64,000 nt of DNA from NCBI RefSeq assembly GCF_020177335.1, contig NZ_JAIVMG010000011.1, positions 1 through 64,000 of the forward strand. Reading direction: 5' to 3'. Under the pieces are notes generated by a model, which did not search any database, was not told where the DNA came from, and saw only the letters and a program-made list of their open reading frames with translations. Positions within the stretch are counted from its first letter, which is position 1; every line of letters starts with the position of its first letter. This stretch comes from Stappia indica. Lineage in GTDB: Bacteria; Pseudomonadota; Alphaproteobacteria; Rhizobiales; Stappiaceae. Position numbers and translations under genes: made by a program. Positions 50,145 through 59,632 of the stretch are shown in pieces.

Positions 50145-52040
50145 GTGTCCGGCTTCAATCGCGCATATGACGTGATCGTCATCGGCGGCGGCCATGCGGG
50201 CTGCGAGGCGGCGGCGGCGAGCGCCCGGCTCGGCGCGGCCACCGCGCTGGTGACCCATCGCTTCGACACCATCGGCGTGATGTCCTGCAATCCGGCCATC
50301 GGCGGTCTCGGCAAGGGGCATCTGGTGCGCGAGGTGGACGCGCTCGACGGGCTGATGGGTAGGGTGGCGGATCGCGCCGGCATTCAGTTTCGACTTCTGA
50401 ACCGGCGCAAGGGACCGGCGGTGCGCGGCCCGCGCGCCCAAGCCGACCGCGCGCTTTACCGCGCCGCCATGCAGGCGGCGATCCGCGAGACCGACAATCT
50501 CACGGTGATCGAGGGGGAGGCCGGTGAGCTTCTGGTCGACGGTGGCCGTGTCTCCGGCATCGGGCTGGTGGATGGCACGACGCTTACCGCTGGCGCGGTG
50601 GTCCTGACCACCGGCACCTTCCTGCGCGGTGTCATTCATCTGGGCGACCAGCAGATCCCCGCCGGGCGCGCGGATGAGGCGCCGGCGGTGCGGCTGGCGG
50701 AGTCGCTGCTCGCCGTCGGGTTCTCGCTCGGACGGCTGAAGACCGGAACGCCGGCACGGCTGGATGGGCGCACCATCGATTGGGCGCGGTTGGCCGAACA
50801 GCCAGGGGATTCGGATCCGGAACCATTTTCGACCCTGACGACGGCGATCGAGACGCCGCAGATCTCCTGCCACATCACCCGCACCACCGCGAAGACCCAC
50901 GAGATCATTCGCGACAATCTGCATCGCTCGGCGATGTACTCCGGCGGGATCACCGGGCAGGGGCCGCGCTACTGCCCGTCGATCGAGGACAAGGTGGTTC
51001 GGTTCGGCGAGCGGGATGGTCATCAGATCTTCCTGGAGCCGGAAGGGCTCGACGATCCCACGGTCTATCCGAACGGCATTTCGACCTCGCTGCCGGAAGA
51101 TGTGCAGCACGCCTTCTTGCGCACCATTCCCGGATTGGAGCAGGTGGCGGTGTTCCGGCCGGGATACGCCATCGAATACGATCACATCGACCCGCGCGAG
51201 CTGAACCGGACCCTGGAGACGCAGAAGCTGCCGGGGCTCTATCTTGCCGGCCAGATCAACGGCACCACCGGATATGAGGAGGCGGCGGCACAGGGGCTGG
51301 TCGCCGGGCTCAATGCCGCGCTCAAGGTCGGTGGCCGCGCGCCGCTGGTGTTCGGCCGGGCGGATGGCTACATCGGCGTGATGATCGACGATCTGGTGAC
51401 CTGCGGTGTGTCCGAGCCCTATCGGATGTTCACCTCCCGCGCCGAGTACCGGCTGTCGCTGCGGGCGGACAATGCGGACCAGCGGTTGACGCCTATTGGT
51501 CTTGAGGTCGGCTGCATCGGCTCGGACCGTCGAGTCGCTTTCGAAACGAAATGCCGGGAGCTGGAGGCGGCGACCGCACAGCTCAAGGCATTGACACTGA
51601 CGCCGGAGGAAGGGCGGCGCGCCGGTCTGCCGATCAACCAGGATGGGGTGCGGCGCTCGGCCTTCGAGCTGCTGTCCTATCCGGACATCGACCTTGTGCG
51701 GCTGCGCGCTGTCTGGCCGGAGGCGCTCGGCGGGCTCGATCCGAAGATCGCCGGACAGGTGGCGATCGACGCGCTTTATGCGGTTTACCTCAAGCGGCAG
51801 TCGGCGGATATCGAGGCGCTGCGGCGCGATGAGGCGTTGGCTCTGCCGGTGGATCTCGACTATGGCGCCCTGCGAGGGCTTTCCAATGAGGCGCGGCAGA
51901 AGCTGGAAGCGGTGCGACCGGAAACCCTTGGCCAGGCGGCGCGGATCGACGGGGTGACGCCGGCCGCGCTGACCCTGCTGCTCGCCCATGTGCGTCGCGG
52001 CGAGGGCAGGGGCCAAGGCAACGACAGGGGGGCGGCATGA
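50145..52040 (+). CDS. mnmG: tRNA uridine-5-carboxymethylaminomethyl modification enzyme MnmG
   Basis: This FAD enzyme works with MnmE in tRNA wobble modification. The 631-aa protein starts (GTG at 50145) [20 protein letters not shown], the FAD-binding beta-alpha-beta, and has [27 protein letters not shown] with the conserved Cys, and [20 protein letters not shown]. It overlaps rsmG by four bases. Confidence 0.97.
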   Translation: MSGFNRAYDVIVIGGGHAGCEAAAASARLGAATALVTHRFDTIGVMSCNPAIGGLGKGHLVREVDALDGLMGRVADRAGIQFRLLNRRKGPAVRGPRAQADRALYRAAMQAAIRETDNLTVIEGEAGELLVDGGRVSGIGLVDGTTLTAGAVVLTTGTFLRGVIHLGDQQIPAGRADEAPAVRLAESLLAVGFSLGRLKTGTPARLDGRTIDWARLAEQPGDSDPEPFSTLTTAIETPQISCHITRTTAKTHEIIRDNLHRSAMYSGGITGQGPRYCPSIEDKVVRFGERDGHQIFLEPEGLDDPTVYPNGISTSLPEDVQHAFLRTIPGLEQVAVFRPGYAIEYDHIDPRELNRTLETQKLPGLYLAGQINGTTGYEEAAAQGLVAGLNAALKVGGRAPLVFGRADGYIGVMIDDLVTCGVSEPYRMFTSRAEYRLSLRADNADQRLTPIGLEVGCIGSDRRVAFETKCRELEAATAQLKALTLTPEEGRRAGLPINQDGVRRSAFELLSYPDIDLVRLRAVWPEALGGLDPKIAGQVAIDALYAVYLKRQSADIEALRRDEALALPVDLDYGALRGLSNEARQKLEAVRPETLGQAARIDGVTPAALTLLLAHVRRGEGRGQGNDRGAA

Positions 52041-52711
52041 GCCGACCGATACCGCCAGCGGCGGTCGATGGGCCGGAGATGCTTCACGGACCTCTCGCCG
52101 TTTCACGTGAAACACAAGAGCGCCTAGCCATCTATGTGGCCTTGCTGTTGCGCTGGCAGAGGGCGCAGAACCTGGTCGCGCCCTCGACCCTTCGTGAGGT
52201 CTGGCGCCGGCATGTGGGCGACAGCATTCAGGTTGCGCGGCTGTTGCCGGAGGCGCGGCATTGGGTCGATCTCGGCAGCGGCGCCGGGTTCCCCGGCCTG
52301 GTCACGGCAATCCTGTTGATGGAAGAGGAGGCGCCGGGTCGGGTGCATCTGGTGGAGAGCAACCAGCGCAAGGCGGGGTTCCTGCGCGCGGTGATCCGGG
52401 AAACCGGCTGCCCGGCGGAGGTCCATGCCGTGCGGATCGAGGATCTGGCGGAAGGGTTCGATGCGCCGGTGGAAGCGGTTTCGGCCCGGGCACTGGCGGA
52501 TCTGACGGTGCTGTGCGGCTATGCGGAACCGTTTGTCGCCCGGGGTGCCACGGCGATTTTCCACAAAGGAAAGAATTTCCGCGAGGAGATCACGCAAGCG
52601 TCTCACGCTTGGGATCTGGATCTGGTACAAACAGACAGTCTGATTGATCCTGACAGCCGGCTCCTGATGATCAGGCACATCCGGCCACGTCGTTCATCAG
52701 GGAAAGGCTAG
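52037..52711 (+). CDS. rsmG: 16S rRNA (guanine-N7) methyltransferase RsmG
   Basis: It methylates G527 of 16S rRNA, a site linked to streptomycin resistance. The 224-aa protein has the SAM-binding [19 protein letters not shown] near residue 75 and [16 protein letters not shown]. The ATG at 52037 overlaps the mnmG TGA (ATGA), so translation is coupled. A parS-like site lies in its first 80 bases. Confidence 0.96.
   Translation: MSRPIPPAAVDGPEMLHGPLAVSRETQERLAIYVALLLRWQRAQNLVAPSTLREVWRRHVGDSIQVARLLPEARHWVDLGSGAGFPGLVTAILLMEEEAPGRVHLVESNQRKAGFLRAVIRETGCPAEVHAVRIEDLAEGFDAPVEAVSARALADLTVLCGYAEPFVARGATAIFHKGKNFREEITQASHAWDLDLVQTDSLIDPDSRLLMIRHIRPRRSSGKG
52099..52114. promoter_or_regulatory. parS-like site 5 (inside rsmG)
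   Basis: CGTTTCACGTGAAACA matches 15 of 16 positions of the parS consensus and is in the N-terminal coding part of rsmG, about 600 bp before parA. The codons give [10 protein letters not shown], so the motif is kept within coding sequence. Confidence 0.8.
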
Positions 52712-52717
52712 ATCCGG

Positions 52718-53542
52718 ATGAGCATTCTGCCGCAGTCTCCCCGCGTGTTGGCCCTGGCCAACCAGAAAGGCGGGGTCGGAAAGACCACCACCGCGATCAA
52801 TCTGGGAACCGCCCTGGCGGCGATCGGGGAACGGGTTCTGGTCATCGATCTTGACCCGCAGGGCAATGCCTCGACCGGGCTGGGGATCGACCGCCGCGAC
52901 CGCGATCTGTCGACCTATGACGTGATGACCGGCGAGTGTTCACTTGCCGAAACCATCCTGGACACCGATGTGCCGCGTCTGTGGGTGGCGCCATCGACCA
53001 TGGATCTGCTCGGGGTCGAGCTGGAGATTGCCGCCCGTCCGGATCGGGCGCATCGGCTGCGCAACGCGATTTCCGCCATGGCGCAGAGCCGGGAGGAGGC
53101 ACTCCCGGATTTCTCCTATGTGCTGATCGATTGTCCGCCCTCGCTCAATCTTCTCACGATCAATGCACTGTCCGCCTCTCATTCGATCCTGGTGCCGCTG
53201 CAATGCGAGTTCTTCGCGCTGGAGGGGCTTAGCCAGCTTTTGAGCACGGTCGAGCAGGTCAAGGCGGCGCTCAATCCGGAGCTGTCGATTCATGGCATTG
53301 TGCTGACCATGTTCGACAGCCGCAACAACCTGTCGAACCAGGTGGTGGCCGATGTGCGCGAGACCATGGGCGATGCGGTGTATGAGACGGTGATCCCGCG
53401 CAATGTGCGTGTGTCCGAGGCGCCGTCCTATGGCAAGCCGGCGCTGCTTTACGATCTCAAGTGTTCCGGCAGCCAGGCCTATTTGCGCCTGGCGTCGGAA
53501 ATCATTCAGCGCGAGCGGACCTTGCGCGGCGTTGCCGCGTGA
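52718..53542 (+). CDS. parA: Chromosome partitioning ATPase ParA
   Basis: This Walker-type ATPase moves the ParB-parS complex to the cell poles. The 274-aa protein has the deviant Walker A ANQKGGVGKTTTAINL, the LVIDLDPQGNASTGLG motif and YVLIDCPPSLNLLTINAL. It starts 6 bp after rsmG and is followed by parB after a 180-bp gap. Confidence 0.97.
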   Translation: MSILPQSPRVLALANQKGGVGKTTTAINLGTALAAIGERVLVIDLDPQGNASTGLGIDRRDRDLSTYDVMTGECSLAETILDTDVPRLWVAPSTMDLLGVELEIAARPDRAHRLRNAISAMAQSREEALPDFSYVLIDCPPSLNLLTINALSASHSILVPLQCEFFALEGLSQLLSTVEQVKAALNPELSIHGIVLTMFDSRNNLSNQVVADVRETMGDAVYETVIPRNVRVSEAPSYGKPALLYDLKCSGSQAYLRLASEIIQRERTLRGVAA

Positions 53543-53754
53543 GACGCGACTTTCGATTCGGCAACGCTCCGATTCGGATGCGCAACAACCTGGTTTGACC
53601 GAATGGCCGGCCGGCCGAGGCACGGCCGGCGCCGGATGAATGTGCAACGGGGCCCGGGGGTTTCCGCCTTGCTTTTCGCATGATTGGAAGCGGGGAGGGG
53701 CCTCATGGCAAAGAACAGACAGCCTGAATGGCGCGAGCAACGGGTAAGAACGAC

Positions 53755-54651
53755 ATGGCGGATGAGGACGGCAGCAAGAAGAAGCGGTTGGGGCGCGGGC
53801 TCGCGGCGCTGATCGGTGAGGTTGGAACCGAGCCGCCCGCCGATCCCCGGCCGCCGCGCGACACCCGGCGGGTGCCGATCGAGTTCCTGACCGCCAATCC
53901 GCGCAACCCGCGCAAGAATTTCGGCGAGCGGGACCTTGAGGACCTGACCGAGTCCGTGCGCGAAAAGGGGATTGTGCAGCCGCTTCTGGTGCGCCCGGTG
54001 GCAAGCCGCGACAACGCTTATGAGATCATCGCCGGTGAGCGGCGCTGGCGGGCGGCGCAGCGGGCCGGCTTGCACATGGTGCCGATTGTCGTGCGCGATG
54101 TCACCGACCAGGAAGCGCTGGAACTGGCGATCATCGAGAACGTGCAGCGGGCCGATCTCAATCCGATCGAGGAAGGGCTCGGCTACGACCAGCTGGTGCA
54201 GGAATTCTCTTACAGCCAGAGCGAACTGGCCAAGGTCATCGGCAAGAGCCGCAGCCATGTGGCCAATACGCTGCGCCTTCTGAAACTGCCGAACTCGGTG
54301 AAGGATTATCTCGCCGAGGGGCTCTTGACCGCGGGCCATGCACGGGCGCTGATCACCGCCGCCGATCCGGCGGCGCTGGCCGAGCTGATCGTGGAAAAGG
54401 GCCTCAATGTGCGCGAGGCGGAAAAGCTGGCGCAGGATCCCGAGGCGCTGACGCGCAAGGGCGCGAGCCCCGCCCGCAAGGCGGAGAAGGACGCGGACAC
54501 GCGGGCGCTGGAAAAGCGTCTTGCCGACAGCCTTGGCCTGAAGATTGCCATTGCCCACAAGAAGGAGCGTGGCTCCGGCGAGCTGAAGATCAAATACGCC
54601 TCGGTTGAACAGCTCGACGAGATCTGCCGCCTGCTCGGAATCTCCGACTGA
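53755..54651 (+). CDS. parB: Chromosome partitioning protein ParB
   Basis: It binds parS, slides on DNA as a CTP-gated clamp and organises the origin region. The protein (about 298 aa) starts MADEDGSKKKRLGRGLAALI, the ParA-activating end. It has the CTP-binding motifs IVQPLLVRPV and IAGERRWRAAQRAG, and the HTH KVIGKSRSHVANTLRLLKLP. The ATG at 53755 fits the family; one at 53728 would add nine residues. The C-terminus is a dimer domain. Confidence 0.97.
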   Translation: MADEDGSKKKRLGRGLAALIGEVGTEPPADPRPPRDTRRVPIEFLTANPRNPRKNFGERDLEDLTESVREKGIVQPLLVRPVASRDNAYEIIAGERRWRAAQRAGLHMVPIVVRDVTDQEALELAIIENVQRADLNPIEEGLGYDQLVQEFSYSQSELAKVIGKSRSHVANTLRLLKLPNSVKDYLAEGLLTAGHARALITAADPAALAELIVEKGLNVREAEKLAQDPEALTRKGASPARKAEKDADTRALEKRLADSLGLKIAIAHKKERGSGELKIKYASVEQLDEICRLLGISD

Positions 54652-54729
54652 GTGACGGTGCGGCCCAATCCTGCCGGACGAACACAGGCCGACGCATGCT
54701 GCCGACAAGAGGCAAAGCCGCCGCTCGGC

Positions 54730-54863
54730 GTCATCCCGGGCAAGCCTCAAGCGCGACCCGGGATCGGGGAGCCGAAAGACTCACGTTTTCAATCGGCTGA
54801 ACCTGCGAGGCCGAGCCTCGCCGATCCCGGACCGCGGCTATCGCTGCGTCCGGGAGGACGCCC
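54730..54863 (+). repeat. Dispersed palindromic repeat, copy D
   Basis: It begins GTCATCCCGGGCAAGCCTCA, contains GCGAGGCCGAGCCTCGCCGA and ends GTCCGGGAGGACGCCC. It matches copies A and C with changes in the centre. It lies directly after parB, in the 297-bp gap before the SMR gene. Confidence 0.8.
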
Positions 54864-54883
54864 ACGATATTTCACAACATTTG

Positions 54884-54917
54884 GCCGGTGCGGGAAACTG
54901 CGCCGGCTTTGTTTTTT
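54884..54917 (+). terminator. Terminator after parB
   Basis: GCCGG and CCGGC arms with a TGCGGGAAACTGCG middle form a stem, followed by TTTGTTTTTT. It ends the parA-parB transcript and may also serve the convergent SMR gene. Confidence 0.75.
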
Positions 54918-54948
54918 ATCGGCGTACTTGAAGCCGTCGTGGCGCCCG

Positions 54949-55281
54949 TCAGTGCACCGTCGTCTTGGACAGGAGATTGACGATCAGCACGCCGAGGAGG
55001 ATGAAGCCGATGCCGATGGCGCCCCAGGCATCGAGCCGCTGACCGAACAGCGCCCAGCCGATGCCGGAAACGAGGATGATGCCGGCGCCGGACCAGACGC
55101 CATAGGCAATGCCGATCGGCATCACCTTGAGGGTCAGCGACAGGAAATAGAAGGCGACCAGATAGCCGAGCGCGACGATCACCGAGGGCACCAGCTGGGT
55201 GAAGCCGGCAGAGGCTTTCAGCGCGGAGGTGGCGATCACCTCGCCGAGGATGGCAATGCCGAGGAACAGGTAGGTCTGCAT
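54949..55281 (-). CDS. Small multidrug resistance (SMR) efflux protein
   Basis: This proton-driven four-helix exporter has 110 aa. The essential Glu is in [19 protein letters not shown] (residue 14). [29 protein letters not shown] and the last helix [13 protein letters not shown] follow. EmrE/QacE-type transport of cationic drugs or guanidinium-like ions is likely; the substrate is unknown. It follows the TetR-type gene by 3 bp, so it is probably controlled by it. Confidence 0.93.
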   Translation of the reverse strand: MQTYLFLGIAILGEVIATSALKASAGFTQLVPSVIVALGYLVAFYFLSLTLKVMPIGIAYGVWSGAGIILVSGIGWALFGQRLDAWGAIGIGFILLGVLIVNLLSKTTVH

Positions 55282-55284
55282 GGC

Positions 55285-55863
55285 TCAGGGCGCTTTCGGC
55301 TCAAAGGTGGGTATGGGGCGGGTCGCGGCGATCAGGCGGTCGCGCAAGGCAGCCCGATCGGGAATGTCGATGCCGGCCAGATCGGCAAGCCAGACGCCAT
55401 CGGCGGCGTGGCGGACGATGGCGAGCGGCGGCGCATTGTCGGTGCGGCGGTGCCGGTCGAGGCGCTGCGTCACCCAGTCGGCCCACCGTTCGCGCAACCT
55501 GGGCTCGGCAATCGCCGAGATCCAGAGCGCCGCATGGGGATCGGCGGGGTCGGCCGCGCCAAGCCGGCAGACCACATCCGCATAGGCGCGGGTGAAACAG
55601 CCCTGCGGCTCACCGTCGGCGGCGATCCGCGCATCGATGTCCTGGTCGAGGCTTTCCAGCAGATCGGCGAACACCGCGTCGACCAGCGCCTGCTTGCTGG
55701 CGAAATGGTGAAACAACGCGCCCTTGGTGACGCCGGCGGCGGCCGCGACCGCCTGGAGGCTGAGCGCGGCGAGCCCCTTGTCGCTGGCCATCAGGCGGGC
55801 GGCGGCGAGCAGGGCGTGGCGGACCTTTTCCGGATCCTTGCGGCGATGATGGGCGGCGCTCAT
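55285..55863 (-). CDS. TetR/AcrR-family repressor
   Basis: The 192-aa protein has an N-terminal TetR helix-turn-helix (ALSLQAVAAAAGVTKGALFHHF, residues about 30-52) and a variable C-terminal ligand domain (TetR_C type with YADVVCRL). It is the first gene of a two-gene operon with the SMR pump. The inverted repeat 2 bp before its start is the likely operator, giving self-repression and control of the pump. Confidence 0.93.
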   Translation of the reverse strand: MSAAHHRRKDPEKVRHALLAAARLMASDKGLAALSLQAVAAAAGVTKGALFHHFASKQALVDAVFADLLESLDQDIDARIAADGEPQGCFTRAYADVVCRLGAADPADPHAALWISAIAEPRLRERWADWVTQRLDRHRRTDNAPPLAIVRHAADGVWLADLAGIDIPDRAALRDRLIAATRPIPTFEPKAP

Positions 55864-55865
55864 AA

Positions 55866-55889
55866 AACATACCTACCAGTCGGTTTGTT
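55866..55889. promoter_or_regulatory. Probable TetR operator
   Basis: AACATACC, eight bases, GGTTTGTT form an inverted repeat with seven of eight positions pairing. It is immediately upstream of the TetR gene. The spacing is typical for this family. Confidence 0.65.
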
Positions 55890-56004
55890 CTTCGGTCAAC
55901 CCGCGACCGCCGTGTCCATTGGGGGCAGGCCGCAGGAGATGGCAGAGGAAAATGGCAACGAAGGTGGGTATGGCGCTCCGGGCGCGGCGCGGATCGCGGC
56001 CGGG

Positions 56005-56571
56005 TCAGGGCCGGTCGACGGTGCTGTCGGCTTCCAGGGTCTTGCGCAGTTTGGTGAAGGCGAGCCGGATGCGGGACTTGACCGTGCCGAGCGGGAGGCC
56101 GCTCTCCTCGGCGATCTGGCTGTGCGACAGGCCGGAATAAAACGCCTGGCGGATCAGTTCGACCTGATCCGGCGGCAGATCCTTCAGCGCGTGGCGCACC
56201 CGGTCGTCGCGGATGCGGGCATCCAGACTATCGTCCTGGGCCTCCGGCGCGGGCGGCCGCAGCATCGGTTCTTCCGGATCGAGCCGGTCGGACCGGGCGC
56301 GGCGCAGGGTGTCGATGCGCCGGTTGCGGGCGATGCGGAACAGCCAGGTGGCAGCGGAGGCACGGCGGGCGTCGAACATATGCGCCTTGCGCCAGAGCGT
56401 GACCATCGCGTCCTGAACGATGTCCTCGGCCGCGCCCGGCTCGGCGCCGAGCCGGATCAGATAGGCCTTGATCCGGGGTGCGAAATGATCGAACAGCTCG
56501 GCGAAGGCGGTCTTGTCGCGCGCTTCGGCGACCCGGGCGATCAGACCGGCGTGATGCTGCGGATCGGTCAC
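56005..56571 (-). CDS. ECF-type RNA polymerase sigma factor
   Basis: The protein (about 188 aa) has region 2 (ELFDHFAPRIKAYLIRLG, AEDIVQDAMVTLWRKAH, WLFRIARNRRIDTLR) and region 4 (LPPDQVELIRQAFYSG, IAEESGLPLGTVKSRIRLAF). The GTG at 56571 is preferred because GGAGGA precedes it; an ATG at 56622 would add 17 residues. An anti-sigma gene would be expected next to it, but the following gene is TetR and I see none, so its control is not evident. It reads leftward, divergent from the IalB gene. Confidence 0.9.
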   Translation of the reverse strand: MTDPQHHAGLIARVAEARDKTAFAELFDHFAPRIKAYLIRLGAEPGAAEDIVQDAMVTLWRKAHMFDARRASAATWLFRIARNRRIDTLRRARSDRLDPEEPMLRPPAPEAQDDSLDARIRDDRVRHALKDLPPDQVELIRQAFYSGLSHSQIAEESGLPLGTVKSRIRLAFTKLRKTLEADSTVDRP

Positions 56572-56927
56572 GGCCGTGGATCCTCCGTGCCTGCCGGGTT
56601 CGGCCGCTGCTGTCGCCTGCATTGCATTGCGATCCCCATCCCCCGATCTTCCACCCGGATCCACAGGCCTTGGTCCGCTTGCGCGACGTGACGCCGATCC
56701 CGGCCCGGATCGGCGACGGTCACATGGAAGATGTCACACTGTTGCCCGATTTGTGCCCGCAGCGTGCACCCTCCGATTGATCATAGCCGGTTTTCGAAGG
56801 GGCACCACGTGCGAGTGGATCTATCAACCCTTTCGTAACTTGCAATGCAGTAACCTTAAAACAAGGTGACAAATCTGCTGCAGATTTGATCAGATGTCGA
56901 AGCGCGAGCAGTAGCGGTCAGGAGATC
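56572..56927. other. Gap between the sigma factor and the IalB-type gene
   Basis: This stretch of about 355 bp is the divergent promoter region for the ECF sigma gene and the IalB-type gene. It is AT-rich near 56800-56890. I see no gene or clear RNA. Confidence 0.45.
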
Positions 56928-57434
56928 ATGCAGGCACGAACGCTAATTCCAGCCCTCATCGCAGTCGTTTTGTCGAGCGTGGCGGCTTCGGCCCAGACGC
57001 CGACCCCGATTGGCGAGTTCAATCAGTGGCGCGCGTTTTCCTATGGCGGTGCCAAGGGAAAGGTGTGCTACGCCTTGTCGCAGCCCACGAAAATGGCGCC
57101 GAGCGACCGGAACCACGGAGATGTGTTCTTCTTCGTGTCCAACCGCCCGGGTGAGAATGTTACGAATGAGCCCAGCGTCATCGTCGGGTATCCGTTCAAG
57201 GACAATTCCTCCGTCTCGGTCGATGTGGACGGCAGGAAATTCACGCTGTTCACCAAGAACGACGGCGCGTGGATGTCGAACCCGGCCGAGGAGCGTCAGC
57301 TGATCGCCGCCATGAAGGCCGGCAGCAAGATGCAGGTGACCGGCGTTTCCCAGCGCGGCACCCAGACGATATATGACTTCTCGCTGTCGGGGGTGACCGC
57401 GTCGATCACCGCCGCGGACAAGGCCTGTCGCTGA
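56928..57434 (+). CDS. Invasion-associated locus B (IalB) family protein
   Basis: The 168-aa protein has a signal peptide (LIPALIAVVLSSVAASAQ, cleaved near residue 22). The IalB-like part follows (FNQWRAFSY, GKVCYALSQPTKMAP, DVFFFVSNRPGENVTNEPSV, TLFTKNDGAWM). Cys residues at KVCY and at the C-terminal ACR may pair. The family is periplasmic and its function is not settled. The ATG at 56928 has GGAG before it. A terminator follows at 57491. Confidence 0.88.
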   Translation: MQARTLIPALIAVVLSSVAASAQTPTPIGEFNQWRAFSYGGAKGKVCYALSQPTKMAPSDRNHGDVFFFVSNRPGENVTNEPSVIVGYPFKDNSSVSVDVDGRKFTLFTKNDGAWMSNPAEERQLIAAMKAGSKMQVTGVSQRGTQTIYDFSLSGVTASITAADKACR

Positions 57435-57490
57435 TCGCCGATCCGGCGGGCCTCCCCCCCGCATGTCGAATACCGGTGGCATTGCCTCGG

Positions 57491-57516
57491 AAAAGCCCGC
57501 TTTGTCGGGCTTTTTT
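57491..57516 (+). terminator. Terminator after the IalB-type gene
   Basis: AAAAGCCCG and CGGGCTTTT form a 9-bp stem with a CTTTGT loop and a T run. It is a strong intrinsic terminator. Confidence 0.9.
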
Positions 57517-57715
57517 CGATTTTGCAGCTGCGCTATATCCTGTGCGGCCGATACAAGGGGCTCACAAAGCCGGCGCCGGTGGGTATACTGCCCTGCGCGC
57601 GGGCGACCGGCGCACCGGACCGGGTGTGCGGTTGCGTGTCTCGATCACGGCCAGGAGCTTCCTCCGCGCCTCCCGATGTCCGGAGGGCGCAGAGGTGGCT
57701 TTTGCGCAACGCGCC

Positions 57716-57745
57716 AAAGGGCGGTGGCAACAGTCACCGCCTTTT
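57716..57745 (+). terminator. Terminator-like hairpin upstream of rlmN
   Basis: AAAGGGCGGTG and CACCGCCTTTT form a strong stem around GCAACAGT, with A and T runs on the two sides. It lies 120 bp before rlmN. It may end an unannotated short transcript or act as an attenuator. Confidence 0.45.
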
Positions 57746-57867
57746 CGCGTTGGCACTGATTGCCGATATTTGAACAGGAACAGGCACTGCCGCGCTTTGG
57801 CGCCGGACAGCCTCCGGGATGGTCCCGAACCTGAGCCATAAACCGATCCGGCCCGCTTCGGCCATTG

Positions 57868-59118
57868 ATGAAGACGACGAAGACCATGAGCATGCGCGAC
57901 AGTGACACACAGACGGCCCCCGCTCCCGGGTCCGCCCGCCCGTCCGAGGCCCCTGTGGCGGCAGAAAAGCCGTCGCTGATCGGCCTGGACCGGGAGGAGC
58001 TTGCCGAAGCACTTGTCGCCATCGGCGTGCCCGACCGGCAGATCCGGATGCGGGTGGCCCAGCTCTGGCACTGGTTCTACGTGCGCGGCGTGTCCGATTT
58101 CGCCGATATGACCAATGTGTCGAAGGATCTTCGGGCGCTGCTTGCCGAGCATTACACCATTGCCCGGCCGGAAATCGTCTCTGAACAGATCTCCAACGAC
58201 GGCACCCGCAAGTGGCTGTTCCGCTTTCCCCCGCGCGGTGCCGGCCGGCCGGTGGAAATCGAAACCGTCTACATTCCGGAGGAAGGACGCGGCACCCTCT
58301 GCGTCTCCTCCCAGGTCGGCTGCACCCTCACCTGTACCTTCTGCCACACCGGCACCCAGCGCCTGGTGCGCAACCTGACGGCGGAGGAAATCCTCTCCCA
58401 GGTGCTGATCGCCCGGGATCGGCTCGGCGATTTTCCGAAGGGCGAGACGCCGGCCAATGCCGCCGTGCCGTCCGAGGGCCGGCTCGTCACCAATATCGTG
58501 ATGATGGGCATGGGCGAGCCGCTCTACAATTTCGACAATGTGAAGAAGGCGCTGTTGATCGCCTCCGATGGCGACGGGCTGTCCCTGTCGAAGCGGCGGA
58601 TCACCCTGTCGACCTCCGGCGTGGTGCCGATGATCGAGCGCACCGGCGCTGAAATCGGCTGCATGCTGGCGATCTCGCTGCATGCGGTGCGTGACGAGCT
58701 GCGCGATGAACTGGTGCCGATCAACAAGAAGTGGAACATCGCGGAACTGCTCGAGGCCTGCCGCAACTATCCGGGGCTGAACAACGCCCGCCGCATCACC
58801 TTCGAATACGTGATGCTGAAGGGGGTGAACGACAGCCTCGCCGATGCGCGCGAGTTGGTGCGCCTGTTGAAGGGCATCCCGGCGAAGATCAACCTGATCC
58901 CGTTCAACCCCTGGCCCGGCTCGGCCTATGAATGCTCCGACTGGGAGCAGATCGAAACCTTCGCCGATGTGGTCAATCGGGCGGGCTATGCCTCGCCGAT
59001 CCGCACCCCGCGCGGCCGCGACATCTTCGCCGCCTGCGGTCAGCTCAAGTCGGAATCCGAACGCATGCGCGCCAAGGAACGGGCCGCGCTCGAAGCTGTG
59101 ACGCCGGCCGCTTCATGA
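57868..59118 (+). CDS. rlmN: 23S rRNA/tRNA A2503/A37 methyltransferase RlmN
   Basis: This radical-SAM enzyme methylates C2 of A2503 in 23S rRNA and A37 in some tRNAs. The protein (416 aa) has [17 protein letters not shown], with the CxxxCxxC iron-sulfur motif at residues about 152-159, and [15 protein letters not shown]. The C-terminal catalytic Cys ([13 protein letters not shown]) completes the site. The first 35 residues are polar and variable, so the ATG at 57889 is another possible start. It is coupled to the next gene by ATGA. Confidence 0.96.
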   Translation: MKTTKTMSMRDSDTQTAPAPGSARPSEAPVAAEKPSLIGLDREELAEALVAIGVPDRQIRMRVAQLWHWFYVRGVSDFADMTNVSKDLRALLAEHYTIARPEIVSEQISNDGTRKWLFRFPPRGAGRPVEIETVYIPEEGRGTLCVSSQVGCTLTCTFCHTGTQRLVRNLTAEEILSQVLIARDRLGDFPKGETPANAAVPSEGRLVTNIVMMGMGEPLYNFDNVKKALLIASDGDGLSLSKRRITLSTSGVVPMIERTGAEIGCMLAISLHAVRDELRDELVPINKKWNIAELLEACRNYPGLNNARRITFEYVMLKGVNDSLADARELVRLLKGIPAKINLIPFNPWPGSAYECSDWEQIETFADVVNRAGYASPIRTPRGRDIFAACGQLKSESERMRAKERAALEAVTPAAS

Positions 59119-59609
59119 TTGATGGCGGCGGCTTCGTCCTTCAGGTGATCCGCATCGTCGTCGGCTTCATCTGTGCCATGCTGGCGGCCGGCCTGTTCCT
59201 GGCCTTCGGCTTCGTGCAGGCGGTGGATCTTGAGGGCGATCCGGTGGCCGCTGGCGCGGCGTTCGGCTCCGGTCTCATCGGTGCCAGCGTCATTGGCGGC
59301 TTTGCCTTCCTGCCCGCATGTCTCGCCATCTTGCTGTCGGAGGCGCTGCGGCTGCGCGGCGTGATCTTCCATCTGGCCGCCGGCGGGGCGATCGGCTTCG
59401 GTCTGTGGATGCTGGGGGATGCAGCGCCGGCGGATCCGGCACGGGCTGCCATGGGCGGCTTGCCGCCCGGCTCGACGGTGGCCGCTTCCGCGGGGTTCCT
59501 TGCCGGCTTCGTGTACTGGCTGATCGCCGGGCGCTGTGCCGGCCGCTGGCGGCTGGTGGGCAATCTGTCCCGCGAACCTGGTTCAGATGGCGATCCCGGC
59601 CAGAGCTGA
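59115..59609 (+). CDS. Small membrane protein of unknown function
   Basis: The 164-aa protein has four or more hydrophobic helices ([78 protein letters not shown]) and an inner-membrane-like pattern. I do not recognise a family. The ATG at 59115 overlaps the rlmN stop by four bases, so the two are expressed together. Confidence 0.8.
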   Translation: MIDGGGFVLQVIRIVVGFICAMLAAGLFLAFGFVQAVDLEGDPVAAGAAFGSGLIGASVIGGFAFLPACLAILLSEALRLRGVIFHLAAGGAIGFGLWMLGDAAPADPARAAMGGLPPGSTVAASAGFLAGFVYWLIAGRCAGRWRLVGNLSREPGSDGDPGQS

Positions 59610-59632
59610 CCCGGTTTTCCGATTTTTTCAGA

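Larger units (their letters stand above)
57435..57867. other. Gap with two terminator-like hairpins upstream of rlmN
   Basis: This stretch of about 430 bp contains the terminator of the IalB-type gene at 57491 and a second hairpin at 57716. The part between is GC-rich and could hold the rlmN promoter or a small RNA ending at the second hairpin. No clear gene is seen. Confidence 0.5.

Noticed and set aside
49796-50170. Possible short gene between mnmE and mnmG
   Set aside because: It overlaps the mnmG start, has no ribosome site and has an Arg/Pro-rich composition typical of noise.
54652-56691. 679-codon plus-strand open frame over the SMR, TetR and sigma genes
   Set aside because: It runs antisense through three well-supported genes and repeat copy D.
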